Assembly (NCBI RefSeq): GCF_000379625.1
Contig: NZ_KB903243.1
Location: 105-64,104, forward strand
Direction: 5' to 3'
Source of the DNA: Actinomycetospora chiangmaiensis DSM 45062
Lineage (GTDB): Bacteria; Actinomycetota; Actinomycetes; Mycobacteriales; Pseudonocardiaceae
Length of the DNA stretch: 64,000 nucleotides
The position numbers and the translations under genes are program-made. The number at the start of each line of letters is the position of its first letter. Positions within the stretch are counted from its first letter, which is position 1. Positions 35,945-44,474 of the stretch are shown here, one piece after another. Under the pieces are notes generated by a model. The model saw only the letters and a list, made by a program, of their open reading frames with translations. It searched no databases and was not told where the DNA came from.

Positions 35945-36178
35945 GTGACCGGCCCCGAGGAGGAGGCACCGGCCCGGCCGGTGCTGCGCATCGTCCGGGG
36001 CGACCCCTCGCCCGAGGAGCTGGCCGCGCTGACCGCCGTGCTCGCGGCGGCCTCCGGCGGGGGCGGCGCGGAGCCGGAGGCCGGCCCGACCTCGGTGTGG
36101 ACCGAGCGGTCGGCCCTGGTCCGGCGTCCGGTGCACCCGGGTCCCGGCGCGTGGCGGGCGTCGGCGCTGCCGCGCTGA
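35945..36178 (+). CDS. accE: Acyl-CoA carboxylase epsilon subunit
   Basis: 77 residues. LRIVRGDPSPEELAALTAVLAAA and the final SVWTERSALVRRPVHPGPGAWRASALPR are the epsilon-subunit pattern of actinobacteria. It bridges the alpha and beta subunits. Its GTG (35945) has GGGAGGC upstream. In mycobacteria maf follows directly; here a three-gene islet intervenes. Confidence 0.9.
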   Translation: MTGPEEEAPARPVLRIVRGDPSPEELAALTAVLAAASGGGGAEPEAGPTSVWTERSALVRRPVHPGPGAWRASALPR

Positions 36179-36189
36179 GGCCCTCCCGG

Positions 36190-36237
36190 GTGACAGCAGT
36201 GCGTCATTGCTGTCACTGGGCACCAGTCACGCCACAT
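36190..36237. repeat. Intergenic hairpin repeat, family A, copy 2
   Basis: Stem GTGACAGCAGTG/CATTGCTGTCAC (36190-36201 and 36205-36216) with loop CGT, then a diverged tail ending in CGCCACAT. Begins 11 nt after the accE stop. It lies between accE and the convergent zinc-ribbon gene, at the left edge of the islet. Confidence 0.75.
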
Positions 36238-36289
36238 GGTCGCGGCGCGCGGCCACCCCGATGAGAGCCGTCGGCCCGAGGCGTGTCCC

Positions 36290-36781
36290 TCAGACGTAGG
36301 CGTACGTGCTCGACGAGTACTCCGAATAGTCGCCGGACGCGAGCACCCCGGGTTCGTCGGGGAGCTCCTCGGTCGCGACGAGCGGGATCGCCGTGCCGCA
36401 TTCCGCGCATCGAGCCGGTCGTCCGCCATCGCGGCCGCGCACCGTGATCCAGCAGCCGCGGCTCCCGGTGAGTACCGCTCGGAGCTCACCGAGCAGGTGG
36501 TGACCATCGGCGGTGGCGGTGCAGACGAAGTCGAGGAAGGTCACACGACGTCCGCACGAGGTGCAGGTCCGGTCCACCGCGTGGAACGGGCCGGCCAGCG
36601 CCGCCACCGGCACGTCCAGGTGGGCGGCGAGCTCGGCGTCCTCCTCCTCGGTCATCCGCCGCAGAGAGCCGCGACGGTCCCGTTGCGAGGCGTGGAAGAC
36701 GTCGACGTCCACCGGGACGGTGCGGGTGGCTGCGGGTCGATCGGCGAGCAGGGCGTCGAGCTCGTCCGCCCCGCATGTCAC
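36290..36781 (-). CDS. Zinc-ribbon protein of unknown function
   Basis: 163 residues, not recognised. Cys73/Cys76 (RTCTSCGRR) and Cys125/Cys128 (ARCAECGTA) form a CxxC...CxxC zinc ribbon, with further Cys at 3, 87 and 110 and two His at 94-95. The N-terminal 60 residues are acidic and helical. The last 15 residues are odd: alternating Tyr/Ser, ending SSSTYAYV. GTG 36781 overlaps the stop of the preceding small gene (GTGA), so translation is coupled. Divergent from the protease gene. No function is assigned. Confidence 0.75.
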   Translation of the reverse strand: MTCGADELDALLADRPAATRTVPVDVDVFHASQRDRRGSLRRMTEEEDAELAAHLDVPVAALAGPFHAVDRTCTSCGRRVTFLDFVCTATADGHHLLGELRAVLTGSRGCWITVRGRDGGRPARCAECGTAIPLVATEELPDEPGVLASGDYSEYSSSTYAYV

Positions 36782-37131
36782 TGCGGCGTCCCGGCGTCGG
36801 TTCCCGCGTCAGTGGTGGTCGTGGGGAACTCCGCGCCCTTGCTGCCCTGGGACCCGTGGGCGCACCCGCACTCGGCGATCATCGATGCCTGCTCGGCCGA
36901 TCGTCCCTGCACGCGGTCGTTCCCGAGCAGTTCCTCTGCGACGAGTCGCTTGAACGTGCGTATTCCGACGCTGCCGACCGGAATGGCTGTCACGCCGTCG
37001 TCCGCGAGATATTTACGCGCCTCGTCCCAGAGGTCGTGATTCGCGACGAACTTCATCGTGGCGGCGAAGGCGTCGATCCCGACGTCGGTGATCTCGTCGT
37101 CCGGCGTCCCTTGGCGTGACTGACCGTTCAT
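36778..37131 (-). CDS. 117-residue protein of unknown function, coupled to the zinc-ribbon gene
   Basis: Starts at ATG 37131 after AGGAGCT. Residues 11-75 are predicted helical (DDEITDVGIDAFAATMKFVA, LWDEARKYLADDG, RTFKRLVAEELLG), then MIAECGCAHGSQGSKG with Cys88 and Cys90, and a Thr/Asp/Gly tail ending TDAGTPQ. No family recognised; it has some feel of a leader-plus-core peptide, but no modification enzyme is next to it. First gene of a two-gene operon divergent from the trypsin-like protease. Confidence 0.75.
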   Translation of the reverse strand: MNGQSRQGTPDDEITDVGIDAFAATMKFVANHDLWDEARKYLADDGVTAIPVGSVGIRTFKRLVAEELLGNDRVQGRSAEQASMIAECGCAHGSQGSKGAEFPTTTTDAGTDAGTPQ

Positions 37132-37350
37132 CGAAGCTCCTCGGGGACGTGCCGGCGCGGCCCGCCGGTCTGCGCCGATCAGAATGGCGGATTCGACCGC
37201 CACCCGAATCGTCCATTCGACTCGTCGAACTACGGCATCGAGCGAACTCTACTACTGCATCACGCTGCGCAGAATCCCACTCACGGTCTGTTGCCGAGAT
37301 TGCCGCGGGCGCGCACCCGTGCCACCCTTGCGGAAATCGCGGGAGGCGCC
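37132..37350. promoter_or_regulatory. Divergent intergenic region of the protease islet
   Basis: 219 bp serving both directions. Its centre (37183-37300) is visibly richer in A/T than the rest of the window, as seen in GTCGAACTACGGCATCGAGC. An inverted repeat TTCGA-CTCG-TCGAA lies at 37216-37229 and could be an operator. No -10 box was identified with confidence. Confidence 0.45.
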
Positions 37351-38295
37351 ATGAACGCATTCTCGGTGACGCGAGCCGTCCAACGGGAATGGCTCGAGGC
37401 GCTGGAGCGGCACGGACTGACGTTGCGTGCCCGTCCTGGGGTCCACCACGTCGACGTGGGCCTCGAATACCGCTCGGGACGACCGTCGGGGCGGCTCGCG
37501 CTACGGATCCACGTCGACGAGAAGCTCCCCGACCCGCCGGGCCCGGTCGACCTCGACGGGCGCCCGCTCGACGTACTCGTGACACGGCCGCGCCCGCACC
37601 TGTCGGCCGACGACCGGGTGGATCCTCTGCTGGGCGGGATCACGATCACCAATGCGGTGCATGCGTTCGGCGTCGGCACGCTGGGCGCGATCGTGTTCGA
37701 TCGGGCGACCGGCGCTCCGATGTTGCTCTCCGCGCGTCACGTCCTCTGCGGGCTCGACGGCGGGCCCGGCGATCAGATCACCCAGCCCGAGGGCGGGGAC
37801 GAGGTCGCGGTCGTCTCCCGGGTCGCCCGCAGCGTCGACGCCGCAGTCGCGACGCTGCACGGGCCACGCGGCTTCACGACAGCGATCGCCGGACGGGCGG
37901 TCGGCATCAGCGAACTCGACAGCGCACTGGTAGGCACCGTCGTCACCAAGTCCGGCCGCACGACGGGGACGACCAGCGGGATCGTCGACGGTGTGTCCGA
38001 GAAGGGCTTCTCCGTCGTGCCGGATCCCGCCGGTCCAGCCTTGCCGGGCGGCGAGATCAGCAGTGAGGGCGACTCGGGTGCGATCTGGGCGGTGGCCGAG
38101 CGACCCGAGGTCGGACTCGGCCTGCATGTGGCCGGGGAAGCCGATCCCGATCCCGCCGCCGAGCGCGCGTGGGCTGTCGACCTCACTGCGGTGGCCCGCG
38201 AACTCGACATCTCGTTCACCGATCCGTCGAAGACCGCCGCCGCAGCGAACGGCTCGACGCGCCGGAATGCGCCTGCGGCCGGAGGCGGCCCGTAG
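37351..38295 (+). CDS. Trypsin-like serine protease, cytoplasmic
   Basis: 314 residues from ATG 37351 (GGGAGG upstream). Chymotrypsin-fold triad by motif: His130 in [10 protein letters not shown], Asp163 in SVDAAVATL and Ser242 in [26 protein letters not shown] is the strand typical of this bacterial/Nal1-like branch. Residues 1-95 form an N-terminal domain ([35 protein letters not shown]). There is no signal peptide or membrane segment, so it should act inside the cell, on a specific partner. The divergent two-gene operon encodes obvious candidates for substrate or regulator. Confidence 0.85.
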   Translation: MNAFSVTRAVQREWLEALERHGLTLRARPGVHHVDVGLEYRSGRPSGRLALRIHVDEKLPDPPGPVDLDGRPLDVLVTRPRPHLSADDRVDPLLGGITITNAVHAFGVGTLGAIVFDRATGAPMLLSARHVLCGLDGGPGDQITQPEGGDEVAVVSRVARSVDAAVATLHGPRGFTTAIAGRAVGISELDSALVGTVVTKSGRTTGTTSGIVDGVSEKGFSVVPDPAGPALPGGEISSEGDSGAIWAVAERPEVGLGLHVAGEADPDPAAERAWAVDLTAVARELDISFTDPSKTAAAANGSTRRNAPAAGGGP

Positions 38296-38298
38296 GGT
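38293..38298 (+). promoter_or_regulatory. Putative -10 box, maf
   Basis: TAGGGT, 8 nt before GTG 38307; it overlaps the TAG stop codon of the protease gene, so maf can be transcribed apart from the islet. Confidence 0.5.
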
Positions 38299-38306
38299 CG
38301 CGGCCC

Positions 38307-38939
38307 GTGCGCCTCGTGCTCGGTTCCGCGTCCCCCGCCCGCCTCGGTGTGCTGCGCGCCGCGGGGGTGGACCCCGACGTCATCGTCTCCGCGGTCGACG
38401 AGGACGCGCTGCTGGCGGGGTTCGGCGACGCCACCGCCGCGGAGAAGGTCACCGCCCTCGCCGTCGAGAAGGCCCGCGCGGTGGCCGGCCAGGTGCCGGC
38501 CGAGGAGGACGACGTCGTCGTCATCGGGTGCGACTCGATGCTCGAGATCGACGGTGAGCTGGTGGGCAAGCCGCACACCGCGGAGAACGCCCGGGCGCGC
38601 TGGGAACGGATGGCGGGCCGCCACGGCGAGCTCGTCACCGGGCATGCCCTCGTGCGGCTGCGGGGCGGCGTGGTCGAGGCCGAGATCTCCGGCCACGCGA
38701 CGACGTTCGTGACGTTCGCCGAGCCGACCCCCGCGCAGTTGGAGGCCTATCTGGCGTCGGGCGAGCCGCTGGCCGTCGCGGGCGCCTTCACCCTCGACGG
38801 GCTCGGCGGCTGGCTGGTCGAGGGGATCCAGGGCGACCCGTCGAACGTCATCGGTATCAGCCTGCCGCTCGTACGGCGGCTGCTCGCCGAGCTCGGCGTG
38901 GAGGTCAGCGATCTGTGGCGGACGCCGACGGCGGGGTGA
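38307..38939 (+). CDS. maf: Maf-family nucleotide pyrophosphatase
   Basis: 210 residues. [24 protein letters not shown] is the Maf phosphate-binding start; [29 protein letters not shown] holds the catalytic Asp and Lys; [33 protein letters not shown] ends the fold. It hydrolyses (modified) nucleoside triphosphates. Orthologue position as in M. tuberculosis Rv3282. The 3' end overlaps the convergent gene by 35 bp. Confidence 0.92.
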   Translation: MRLVLGSASPARLGVLRAAGVDPDVIVSAVDEDALLAGFGDATAAEKVTALAVEKARAVAGQVPAEEDDVVVIGCDSMLEIDGELVGKPHTAENARARWERMAGRHGELVTGHALVRLRGGVVEAEISGHATTFVTFAEPTPAQLEAYLASGEPLAVAGAFTLDGLGGWLVEGIQGDPSNVIGISLPLVRRLLAELGVEVSDLWRTPTAG

Positions 38940-39681
38940 CCCGCGCGCCCCGGGTGGCCGACGCCGGCGGCACGGCCGCGCGCCCGGGGGTGGTGGCCCC
39001 CGTCGAGGAGAGCGACCGGACGACGCGGTCGGCCGCGGTCGCGTCGGCGCCCTGCGTCCGGCCGGGCGCCGCGACCGCGAGCAGCACCAGCCCCGGCTCG
39101 CCGCGGGTGGCCGCGACGGTCGTGACCCGCACCAGCGTCCCGTCCGCGACGCGGCGCACCGACGTGAAGGCGTCGCGGCCGTCCAGGGTGGACGCGGCGT
39201 CGGAGACGGTGGCGATGCGACCGGTCCCCTCGCCCCGCACCCCGTCGGCGAACGCCCCGACCAGCCGGCGGGCCTCCTGCGCCAGCGCGTCGTCGCCGCT
39301 GCGGGCCGGGTCGAGCCGCCCGAGCAGGACGGTGGCGCGGTCCGCGAGCGTCAGGACGGTGGGGAACCGACCGGGGGTGACCGGCACGAGGTCCTGGCTG
39401 CGGGCGGTCGTCCACCCCGGCTCCGTGGCCACGGTGGCACCGAGCGTCGGGTCGCCCGCACGCCCGGGGCGGGTGGTCACCGCGGGGGCGGTCGGCGTCG
39501 CGACGGCGGGTGAGGCCACCGGCGAGACGGGCCCTGCGGCCGTCGTCCGGTCCTCGGTCCGCCGCGCGGCCTCGGAATCCGCACCCGCCGCCGTCGCGAC
39601 TGCGGCCACCGTCCCGGCCAGGGCCGCGACGGACGCGCACACGGCCACCGCGGGTCCCCACCATCGTCCGCGCTCGGTCAT
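38905..39681 (-). CDS. Membrane-anchored extracytoplasmic protein
   Basis: 258 residues: [27 protein letters not shown] is an N-terminal membrane anchor or signal; a Thr/Pro/Ala linker follows to about 75; the globular part runs [32 protein letters not shown] to [42 protein letters not shown]. The pattern is that of small surface proteins with a cystatin-like fold, but I do not recognise a named family. Convergent with maf. Confidence 0.7.
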   Translation of the reverse strand: MTERGRWWGPAVAVCASVAALAGTVAAVATAAGADSEAARRTEDRTTAAGPVSPVASPAVATPTAPAVTTRPGRAGDPTLGATVATEPGWTTARSQDLVPVTPGRFPTVLTLADRATVLLGRLDPARSGDDALAQEARRLVGAFADGVRGEGTGRIATVSDAASTLDGRDAFTSVRRVADGTLVRVTTVAATRGEPGLVLLAVAAPGRTQGADATAADRVVRSLSSTGATTPGRAAVPPASATRGARVTPPSASATDR

Positions 39682-39924
39682 CGGTGGACGACGGTAGCGA
39701 CCGGCCTGCGGGGGTCGGCCACCGCCCGTCACCTCCGAGGCGCCGGGCTGTGGCCATGACCACGCGGGACGCGGTGTCGCGGGGGCGTGCGGTGCGGGAG
39801 AGTCCCAGGAACGGTCACGCCCGACCGTTCGCGCTCCACACGATCGATCTTCCGCGCGCAGCGGCCCTACACTGCGCGCGATCCACGCCCGCAACGACGC
39901 GACGCCCCCCGGGAGGCTCCACCG

Positions 39925-41727
39925 ATGGCTCCGCAGGCTCAGCAGGACGCCCTGCACACCGTGCTGATCGCCAACCGTGGCGAGATCGCCGTGCGGGTGG
40001 CGCGTGCGTGCCGGGATGCCGGCCTGACGAGTGTGGCGGTGTACGCCGACCCGGACCGGGACGCCCCGCACGTGCGGATCGCCGACCAGGCCTACGGCCT
40101 CGGCGGGCAGACCGCCGCGGAGTCCTACCTGGACATCGACAAGCTGATCGCGGCGGCGAAGGAGTCCGGCGCGAACGGCGTCCACCCCGGCTACGGGTTC
40201 CTCTCGGAGAACTCCGACTTCGCCCAGGCCGTCATCGACGCCGGCCTGATCTGGATCGGGCCGTCCCCGCAGGCCATCCGCGACCTGGGCGACAAGGTCA
40301 CCGCCCGCAAGATCGCCGAACGCGCCGGGGCGCCGCTGGTGCCGGGCACGAAGGACCCGGTCGCCGACGCCGACGAGGTCATCGCCTTCGCCGACGAGCA
40401 CGGCCTGCCGGTCGCGATCAAGGCCGCGTTCGGCGGCGGCGGCCGCGGCATGCGCGTCGCCCGCGAACGCTCCGAGATCGCCGAGATGTTCGACGCCGCG
40501 GTCCGCGAGGCCGTCTCGGCGTTCGGCCGCGGCGAGTCGTTCGTCGAGCGCTACCTCGACAAGCCCCGCCACGTCGAGGCCCAGGTCCTGGCCGACCAGC
40601 ACGGCACCTGCATCGTCGTGGGCACCCGGGACTGCTCGCTGCAGCGCCGCCACCAGAAGCTCGTCGAGGAGGCCCCGGCGCCGTTCCTGACCGACGAGCA
40701 GCGCAAGCGCATCCACACCTCGGCCCGCGACATCTGCCTCGAGGCCGGCTACTCCGGCGCCGGGACGGTGGAGTTCCTCGTCGGCGAGGACGGCACCATC
40801 TCCTTCCTCGAGGTCAACACCCGGCTGCAGGTCGAGCACCCGGTCTCCGAGGAGACCTCCGGCCTGGACCTGGTGCGCGAGCAGTTCCGCATCGCGAACG
40901 GCGAACACCTGCAGATCACCGAGGACCCCGAGCCGCGCGGGCACTCCATCGAGTTCCGGCTCAACGGTGAGGACGCCGGCCGCGGGTTCCTGCCCGCCCC
41001 CGGGACGGTGACGACGTTCGTGGCCCCGTCCGGGCCGGGCGTGCGGGTCGACGCCGGTGTCGAGTCCGGCAGCGTGATCGGCGGCCAGTTCGACTCCATG
41101 GTCGGCAAGCTCATCGTCACCGGCGCCGACCGCCAGCAGGCCCTGGAACGCTCACGGCGCGCGCTGTCGGAGATCGTCGTCGAGGGCCTGCCGACGGTGA
41201 TCCCGTTCCACCGCCTCGTGGTCACCGACCCCGCCTTCACCGCCCCCGAAGGCGCCTCCTCGTTCACCGTGCACACCCGGTGGATCGAGACCGAGTGGAA
41301 CAACACCGTCGAGCCCTATGTGGCCGAGGGTGTGGGCGACGACGAGGACGAGCCGGCCCCGCGCCAGACCGTCGTCGTCGAGGTCGGCGGCAAGCGCCTC
41401 GAGGTCTCGCTGCCCGGTGACCTGGCGCTGGGAGGGGGAGCCGCGCCCCGCGCGTCGGCTTCGGACAAGAAGAAGTCGCGCAAGCGCTCCGGCGGCGGCG
41501 CCAAGGTCTCCGGCGACGCGGTCACCTCGCCGATGCAGGGCACCGTCGTGAAGGTCGCGGTCTCCGAGGGCGACACCGTCGCCGCGGGCGACCAGATCGT
41601 CGTCGTCGAGGCGATGAAGATGGAGAACCCCGTGACCGCGCACAAGGGCGGCACCGTGACCGGCCTGTCCGTCGAGGCCGGCGCCTCGGTGAACCAGGGC
41701 GCGGTGATCTGCGAGATCGCCGACTAG
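39925..41727 (+). CDS. accA3: Acyl-CoA carboxylase alpha subunit: biotin carboxylase with biotin carrier domain
   Basis: 600 residues. Biotin carboxylase 12-460: [33 protein letters not shown] for ATP and [22 protein letters not shown] for the metal site. A basic linker ([11 protein letters not shown]) leads to the carrier domain, whose biotinyl Lys565 lies in [12 protein letters not shown]. It supplies carboxybiotin to AccD5 and other beta subunits; BirA encoded at 33308 should modify it. Two family-A hairpin elements flank this carboxylase region. Confidence 0.95.
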   Translation: MAPQAQQDALHTVLIANRGEIAVRVARACRDAGLTSVAVYADPDRDAPHVRIADQAYGLGGQTAAESYLDIDKLIAAAKESGANGVHPGYGFLSENSDFAQAVIDAGLIWIGPSPQAIRDLGDKVTARKIAERAGAPLVPGTKDPVADADEVIAFADEHGLPVAIKAAFGGGGRGMRVARERSEIAEMFDAAVREAVSAFGRGESFVERYLDKPRHVEAQVLADQHGTCIVVGTRDCSLQRRHQKLVEEAPAPFLTDEQRKRIHTSARDICLEAGYSGAGTVEFLVGEDGTISFLEVNTRLQVEHPVSEETSGLDLVREQFRIANGEHLQITEDPEPRGHSIEFRLNGEDAGRGFLPAPGTVTTFVAPSGPGVRVDAGVESGSVIGGQFDSMVGKLIVTGADRQQALERSRRALSEIVVEGLPTVIPFHRLVVTDPAFTAPEGASSFTVHTRWIETEWNNTVEPYVAEGVGDDEDEPAPRQTVVVEVGGKRLEVSLPGDLALGGGAAPRASASDKKKSRKRSGGGAKVSGDAVTSPMQGTVVKVAVSEGDTVAAGDQIVVVEAMKMENPVTAHKGGTVTGLSVEAGASVNQGAVICEIAD

Positions 41728-41734
41728 CACCTCC

Positions 41735-41785
41735 GGTGCAAGCAATGCGTCATTGCTTGCACCCAGCGCCAGGAAAGCCACATCG
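41735..41785. repeat. Intergenic hairpin repeat, family A, copy 3 (best preserved)
   Basis: GGTGCAAGCAATG (41735-41747) and CATTGCTTGCACC (41751-41763) form a perfect 13-bp stem with loop CGT, followed by CAGCGCCAGGAAAGCCACAT. It starts 8 nt after the accA3 stop and likely terminates transcription. Confidence 0.8.
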
Positions 41786-41797
41786 TCGGGCGCGGCC

Positions 41798-41803
41798 TAT
41801 CGT
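41798..41803 (+). promoter_or_regulatory. Putative -10 box, second DUF1707 gene
   Basis: TATCGT, 6 nt before GTG 41810. Confidence 0.45.
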
Positions 41804-41809
41804 GAATCC

Positions 41810-42274
41810 GTGGGTGAACTGCGGATCGGCAACCGGGAGCGGGAGCTCGCGATGGCCGCGCTCGACGAGCACCTCCGCGAGGGTCGCCTGGAGCCGGGCG
41901 AGTACGCCGAGCGCTCGGCGGTCGCCTCGACCGCCCGGTTCCGCTCCGAGCTCGACGCGCTGTTCACCGACCTCCCGGCCCCGCACCCGGCCTACCCCCA
42001 CCCCGTTCCCGACGTCGGGTCGGTGCCGGCGGGTGGGTCCCCGCCGCCCCCGCCGCCCCCGCCGACGCGGGCGCCGGACCGGGAGGACCTGCCCGAGCTC
42101 GTCGCCCCGCTCGGGGCACGGCTCGGCCGGCACGCGGGGTTGCTGTCCGCGCTCGCGCCGGCGATCGCCCTCGTCCTGTTCCTCGTGACCGGGTTGCGGT
42201 TCCCGCAGCTCTTCCTGCTGGTCCCCGTCGCGATCGGGGTCCTCGCCTACCTCGGGCACCGTCACGGCGGGTGA
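41810..42274 (+). CDS. DUF1707 protein with two C-terminal membrane segments
   Basis: 154 residues. LRIGNRERELAMAALDEHLREGRLEPGEYAERSAVASTARFRSELDALFTDLP is a canonical DUF1707 domain. After a Pro-rich linker come two membrane segments, LLSALAPAIALVLFLVTGLRF and LFLLVPVAIGVLAYLGHRH. Function unknown; the start at 41810 is set by the domain and the -10-like box. A second DUF1707 protein is encoded at 24908. Confidence 0.85.
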   Translation: MGELRIGNRERELAMAALDEHLREGRLEPGEYAERSAVASTARFRSELDALFTDLPAPHPAYPHPVPDVGSVPAGGSPPPPPPPPTRAPDREDLPELVAPLGARLGRHAGLLSALAPAIALVLFLVTGLRFPQLFLLVPVAIGVLAYLGHRHGG

Positions 42275-42390
42275 ATCGAGTCGTCCTCAGGTAAAGCGGT
42301 CGGACGTTGTCAGGGGTCCGTGGTTACCTGGAGGCACGGCACCGACGCCGGCCGCCCCGACAGCCCGCCCCCGGAAAGGTGCGTCACCCC

Positions 42391-44379
42391 ATGGCCACGG
42401 CTCCGACCACACCGGACGCCCCCGCGGCGACCGACGATCCCGCCGCGCCCGATCCCGGGAGCACGCGCGCCGGCGTGGTGATCGCGGTCCTGGTCGTCTC
42501 CGCGTTCGTCATGATCCTCAACGAGACGATCCTGTCGGTCGCGCTGAACGACCTGACGCGGGACCTCGGGGTCTCCACCACCACCGTGCAGTGGCTGACC
42601 AGCGGCTTCCTCCTGACGATGGCCGTCGTCATTCCGACGACGGGCTTCCTGCTCGAGCGCTTCACCCCGCGCCAGGTGTTCCTCGCGTCGTTGACGCTGT
42701 TCAGCCTCGGCACGCTCGTCAGTGCGCTCGCCCCCGGCTTCGGGGTGCTGCTCGTCGGCCGCGTGGTGCAGGCGTGCGGCACCGCGCTGATCATCCCGCT
42801 GCTGATGACCTCGGTGATGCGGCTCGTGCCGGAGCACAAGCGCGGCTCGATGATGGGAACGATCTCCATCGTCATCGCCGTGGCGCCGGCCATCGGCCCG
42901 ACCATCGGCGGGGCGGTCCTGGCGTCGCTCAGCTGGCGGTGGATGTTCTGGATCGTGCTGCCGCTCGCGCTGCTGGCGCTCCTGCTCGGGGCCGCCCTCA
43001 TGCGGCTGCCCTCGCAGACGCGGTCCGTCCCGCTCGACGTGCTCTCGGTGCTGCTCTCGGCCCTGGGCTTCGGAGGCATCCTCTACGGCTTCTCCGCGAT
43101 CGGGGAGTCCGGCGGGTCCGGCCCGCACGTGGCCCCGTGGATCCCGCTGGTGATCGGCGCGGTCAGCCTCGTGCTGTTCGTCGGGCGTCAGCTGGCCCTG
43201 CAGAAGCGGGAGGCCGCGCTGCTCGACCTGCGGCCCTTCACCCACCGCACCTTCGTGGTGTCGCTGATCCTCGCGGCGCTGCTGTTCATGGCGCTGCTCG
43301 GTGCCGCCGCGATCCTGCTGCCGCTCTACCTGCAGACGGTGCTGAACCAGGGCACGTTCATCACGGGGCTCGCGGTGCTCCCCGGTGGTCTGGTGCTCGG
43401 TCTGCTGGGCCGGCCGGTGGGGGCGCTGTTCGACCGCTTCGGCGCCCGACCGCTGGTCATCCCGGGCGCGCTCGCCATGGCGGCCTCGCTGTGGGGGTTC
43501 GCCTCGCTCAGCGCGGCGTCGCCGCTGTGGCTGGTCATCGTCATCCACATGGTGCTCATGGCGGGCCTCGGTCTGATGATGACGCCGCTGATGACGTCGT
43601 CGCTGGCGGTCCTGCCCGGGCCGCTCTACTCCCACGGCAGCGCCATCCTCGCGACGCTGCAGCAGGTGGCGGGCGCGTTCGGCACGGCCGCGTTCGTCAC
43701 GATCTCGGCCATCGCGTCGGCCACCGCGAGCGGCTCCCCCGACGCGCAGGGTCTCCGGACCGGGTTCATGGCGGCCGGCGTGGTCGGCGTGCTCGCCTTC
43801 GTCGTGTCGTTCTTCCTCCCGCGCCGCATCGTGACCTCGGACGACCTCGAGACGGCCGCGGACGCTCCGGGCGCCGACCCGCGGGCGGACTCCGCGTCGG
43901 CCGGCCACGGCGACAGCACCGGCCCTCTCCCGGTCGCGACCGGGTCGGTGAGCCCGGGGTCGAACGGTGCTGGTTCAAACGTCGCCGGGTCGTACGGCGC
44001 CGAGTCGAACGGTTCCGGGTCGAACGGCCCGGCGGCGTCGGGCACGTCCGGCACCGCGTCGGGCACCGGGTCCCGCCCGTGGCCGCGGGTCGTCGGACGC
44101 GTCGAGCTCGCGCGGGCGGGCGAGGCGGTCGTGACGCTCGTCGACGAGCACGGGGTCCAGCACGGCCGGGTCGACACCGAGGGTGGTTCCTACGACCTGT
44201 CGCTACCGGCCTCGGGTGCGTGGCTCGTCGTGGTCTCGGCGCCCGGGCACGCCCCGCGGGCCGATCGTGTGGTCGCCGGCGGGCACGACACCGAGCTGCG
44301 CCACGACGTCACCCTCGTCGGGTCGGAGCCGCTGGCCGACGACGCCCGCGACCCGGAGTCGGTCACGTCGCAGAGCTGA
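42391..44379 (+). CDS. DHA2-type MFS exporter with C-terminal carboxypeptidase-regulatory-like domain
   Basis: 662 residues. Residues 30-480 hold 14 membrane segments of the EmrB/QacA drug:H+ antiporter family (TTVQWLTSGFLLTMAVVIPTTGFL; GRVVQACGTALIIPLLM). A Gly/Ser/Asn linker with GSNG-type repeats (about 510-565) leads to a small beta-sandwich, VVGRVELARAGEAVVTLVDEHGVQHGRVDTEGGSYDLSLPASGAWLVVVSAPGHAP, like carboxypeptidase regulatory domains. Substrate unknown. The ATG at 42391 follows GGAAAGG. The two-part build is unusual outside actinobacteria. Confidence 0.88.
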   Translation: MATAPTTPDAPAATDDPAAPDPGSTRAGVVIAVLVVSAFVMILNETILSVALNDLTRDLGVSTTTVQWLTSGFLLTMAVVIPTTGFLLERFTPRQVFLASLTLFSLGTLVSALAPGFGVLLVGRVVQACGTALIIPLLMTSVMRLVPEHKRGSMMGTISIVIAVAPAIGPTIGGAVLASLSWRWMFWIVLPLALLALLLGAALMRLPSQTRSVPLDVLSVLLSALGFGGILYGFSAIGESGGSGPHVAPWIPLVIGAVSLVLFVGRQLALQKREAALLDLRPFTHRTFVVSLILAALLFMALLGAAAILLPLYLQTVLNQGTFITGLAVLPGGLVLGLLGRPVGALFDRFGARPLVIPGALAMAASLWGFASLSAASPLWLVIVIHMVLMAGLGLMMTPLMTSSLAVLPGPLYSHGSAILATLQQVAGAFGTAAFVTISAIASATASGSPDAQGLRTGFMAAGVVGVLAFVVSFFLPRRIVTSDDLETAADAPGADPRADSASAGHGDSTGPLPVATGSVSPGSNGAGSNVAGSYGAESNGSGSNGPAASGTSGTASGTGSRPWPRVVGRVELARAGEAVVTLVDEHGVQHGRVDTEGGSYDLSLPASGAWLVVVSAPGHAPRADRVVAGGHDTELRHDVTLVGSEPLADDARDPESVTSQS

Positions 44380-44397
44380 CGCACCGGGACGCGCACG

Positions 44398-44456
44398 GCG
44401 AGAGTGACACCAGCCAGATCGGCAAGCCCCAGAACCTGCCCCACGTCACCCTCGCG
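44398..44456. repeat. Intergenic repeat, family B, copy 1
   Basis: The 25-bp block 44432-44456 is identical in 24 positions to 51000-51024. GCGAGAGTGAC at 44398-44408 pairs with GTCACCCTCGC at 44445-44455 (one G-T pair), closing a long loop. It lies between the convergent exporter and glpD genes, 18 bp after the glpD stop. Confidence 0.75.
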
Positions 44457-44474
44457 AACGGCCTGACGCCGAAC

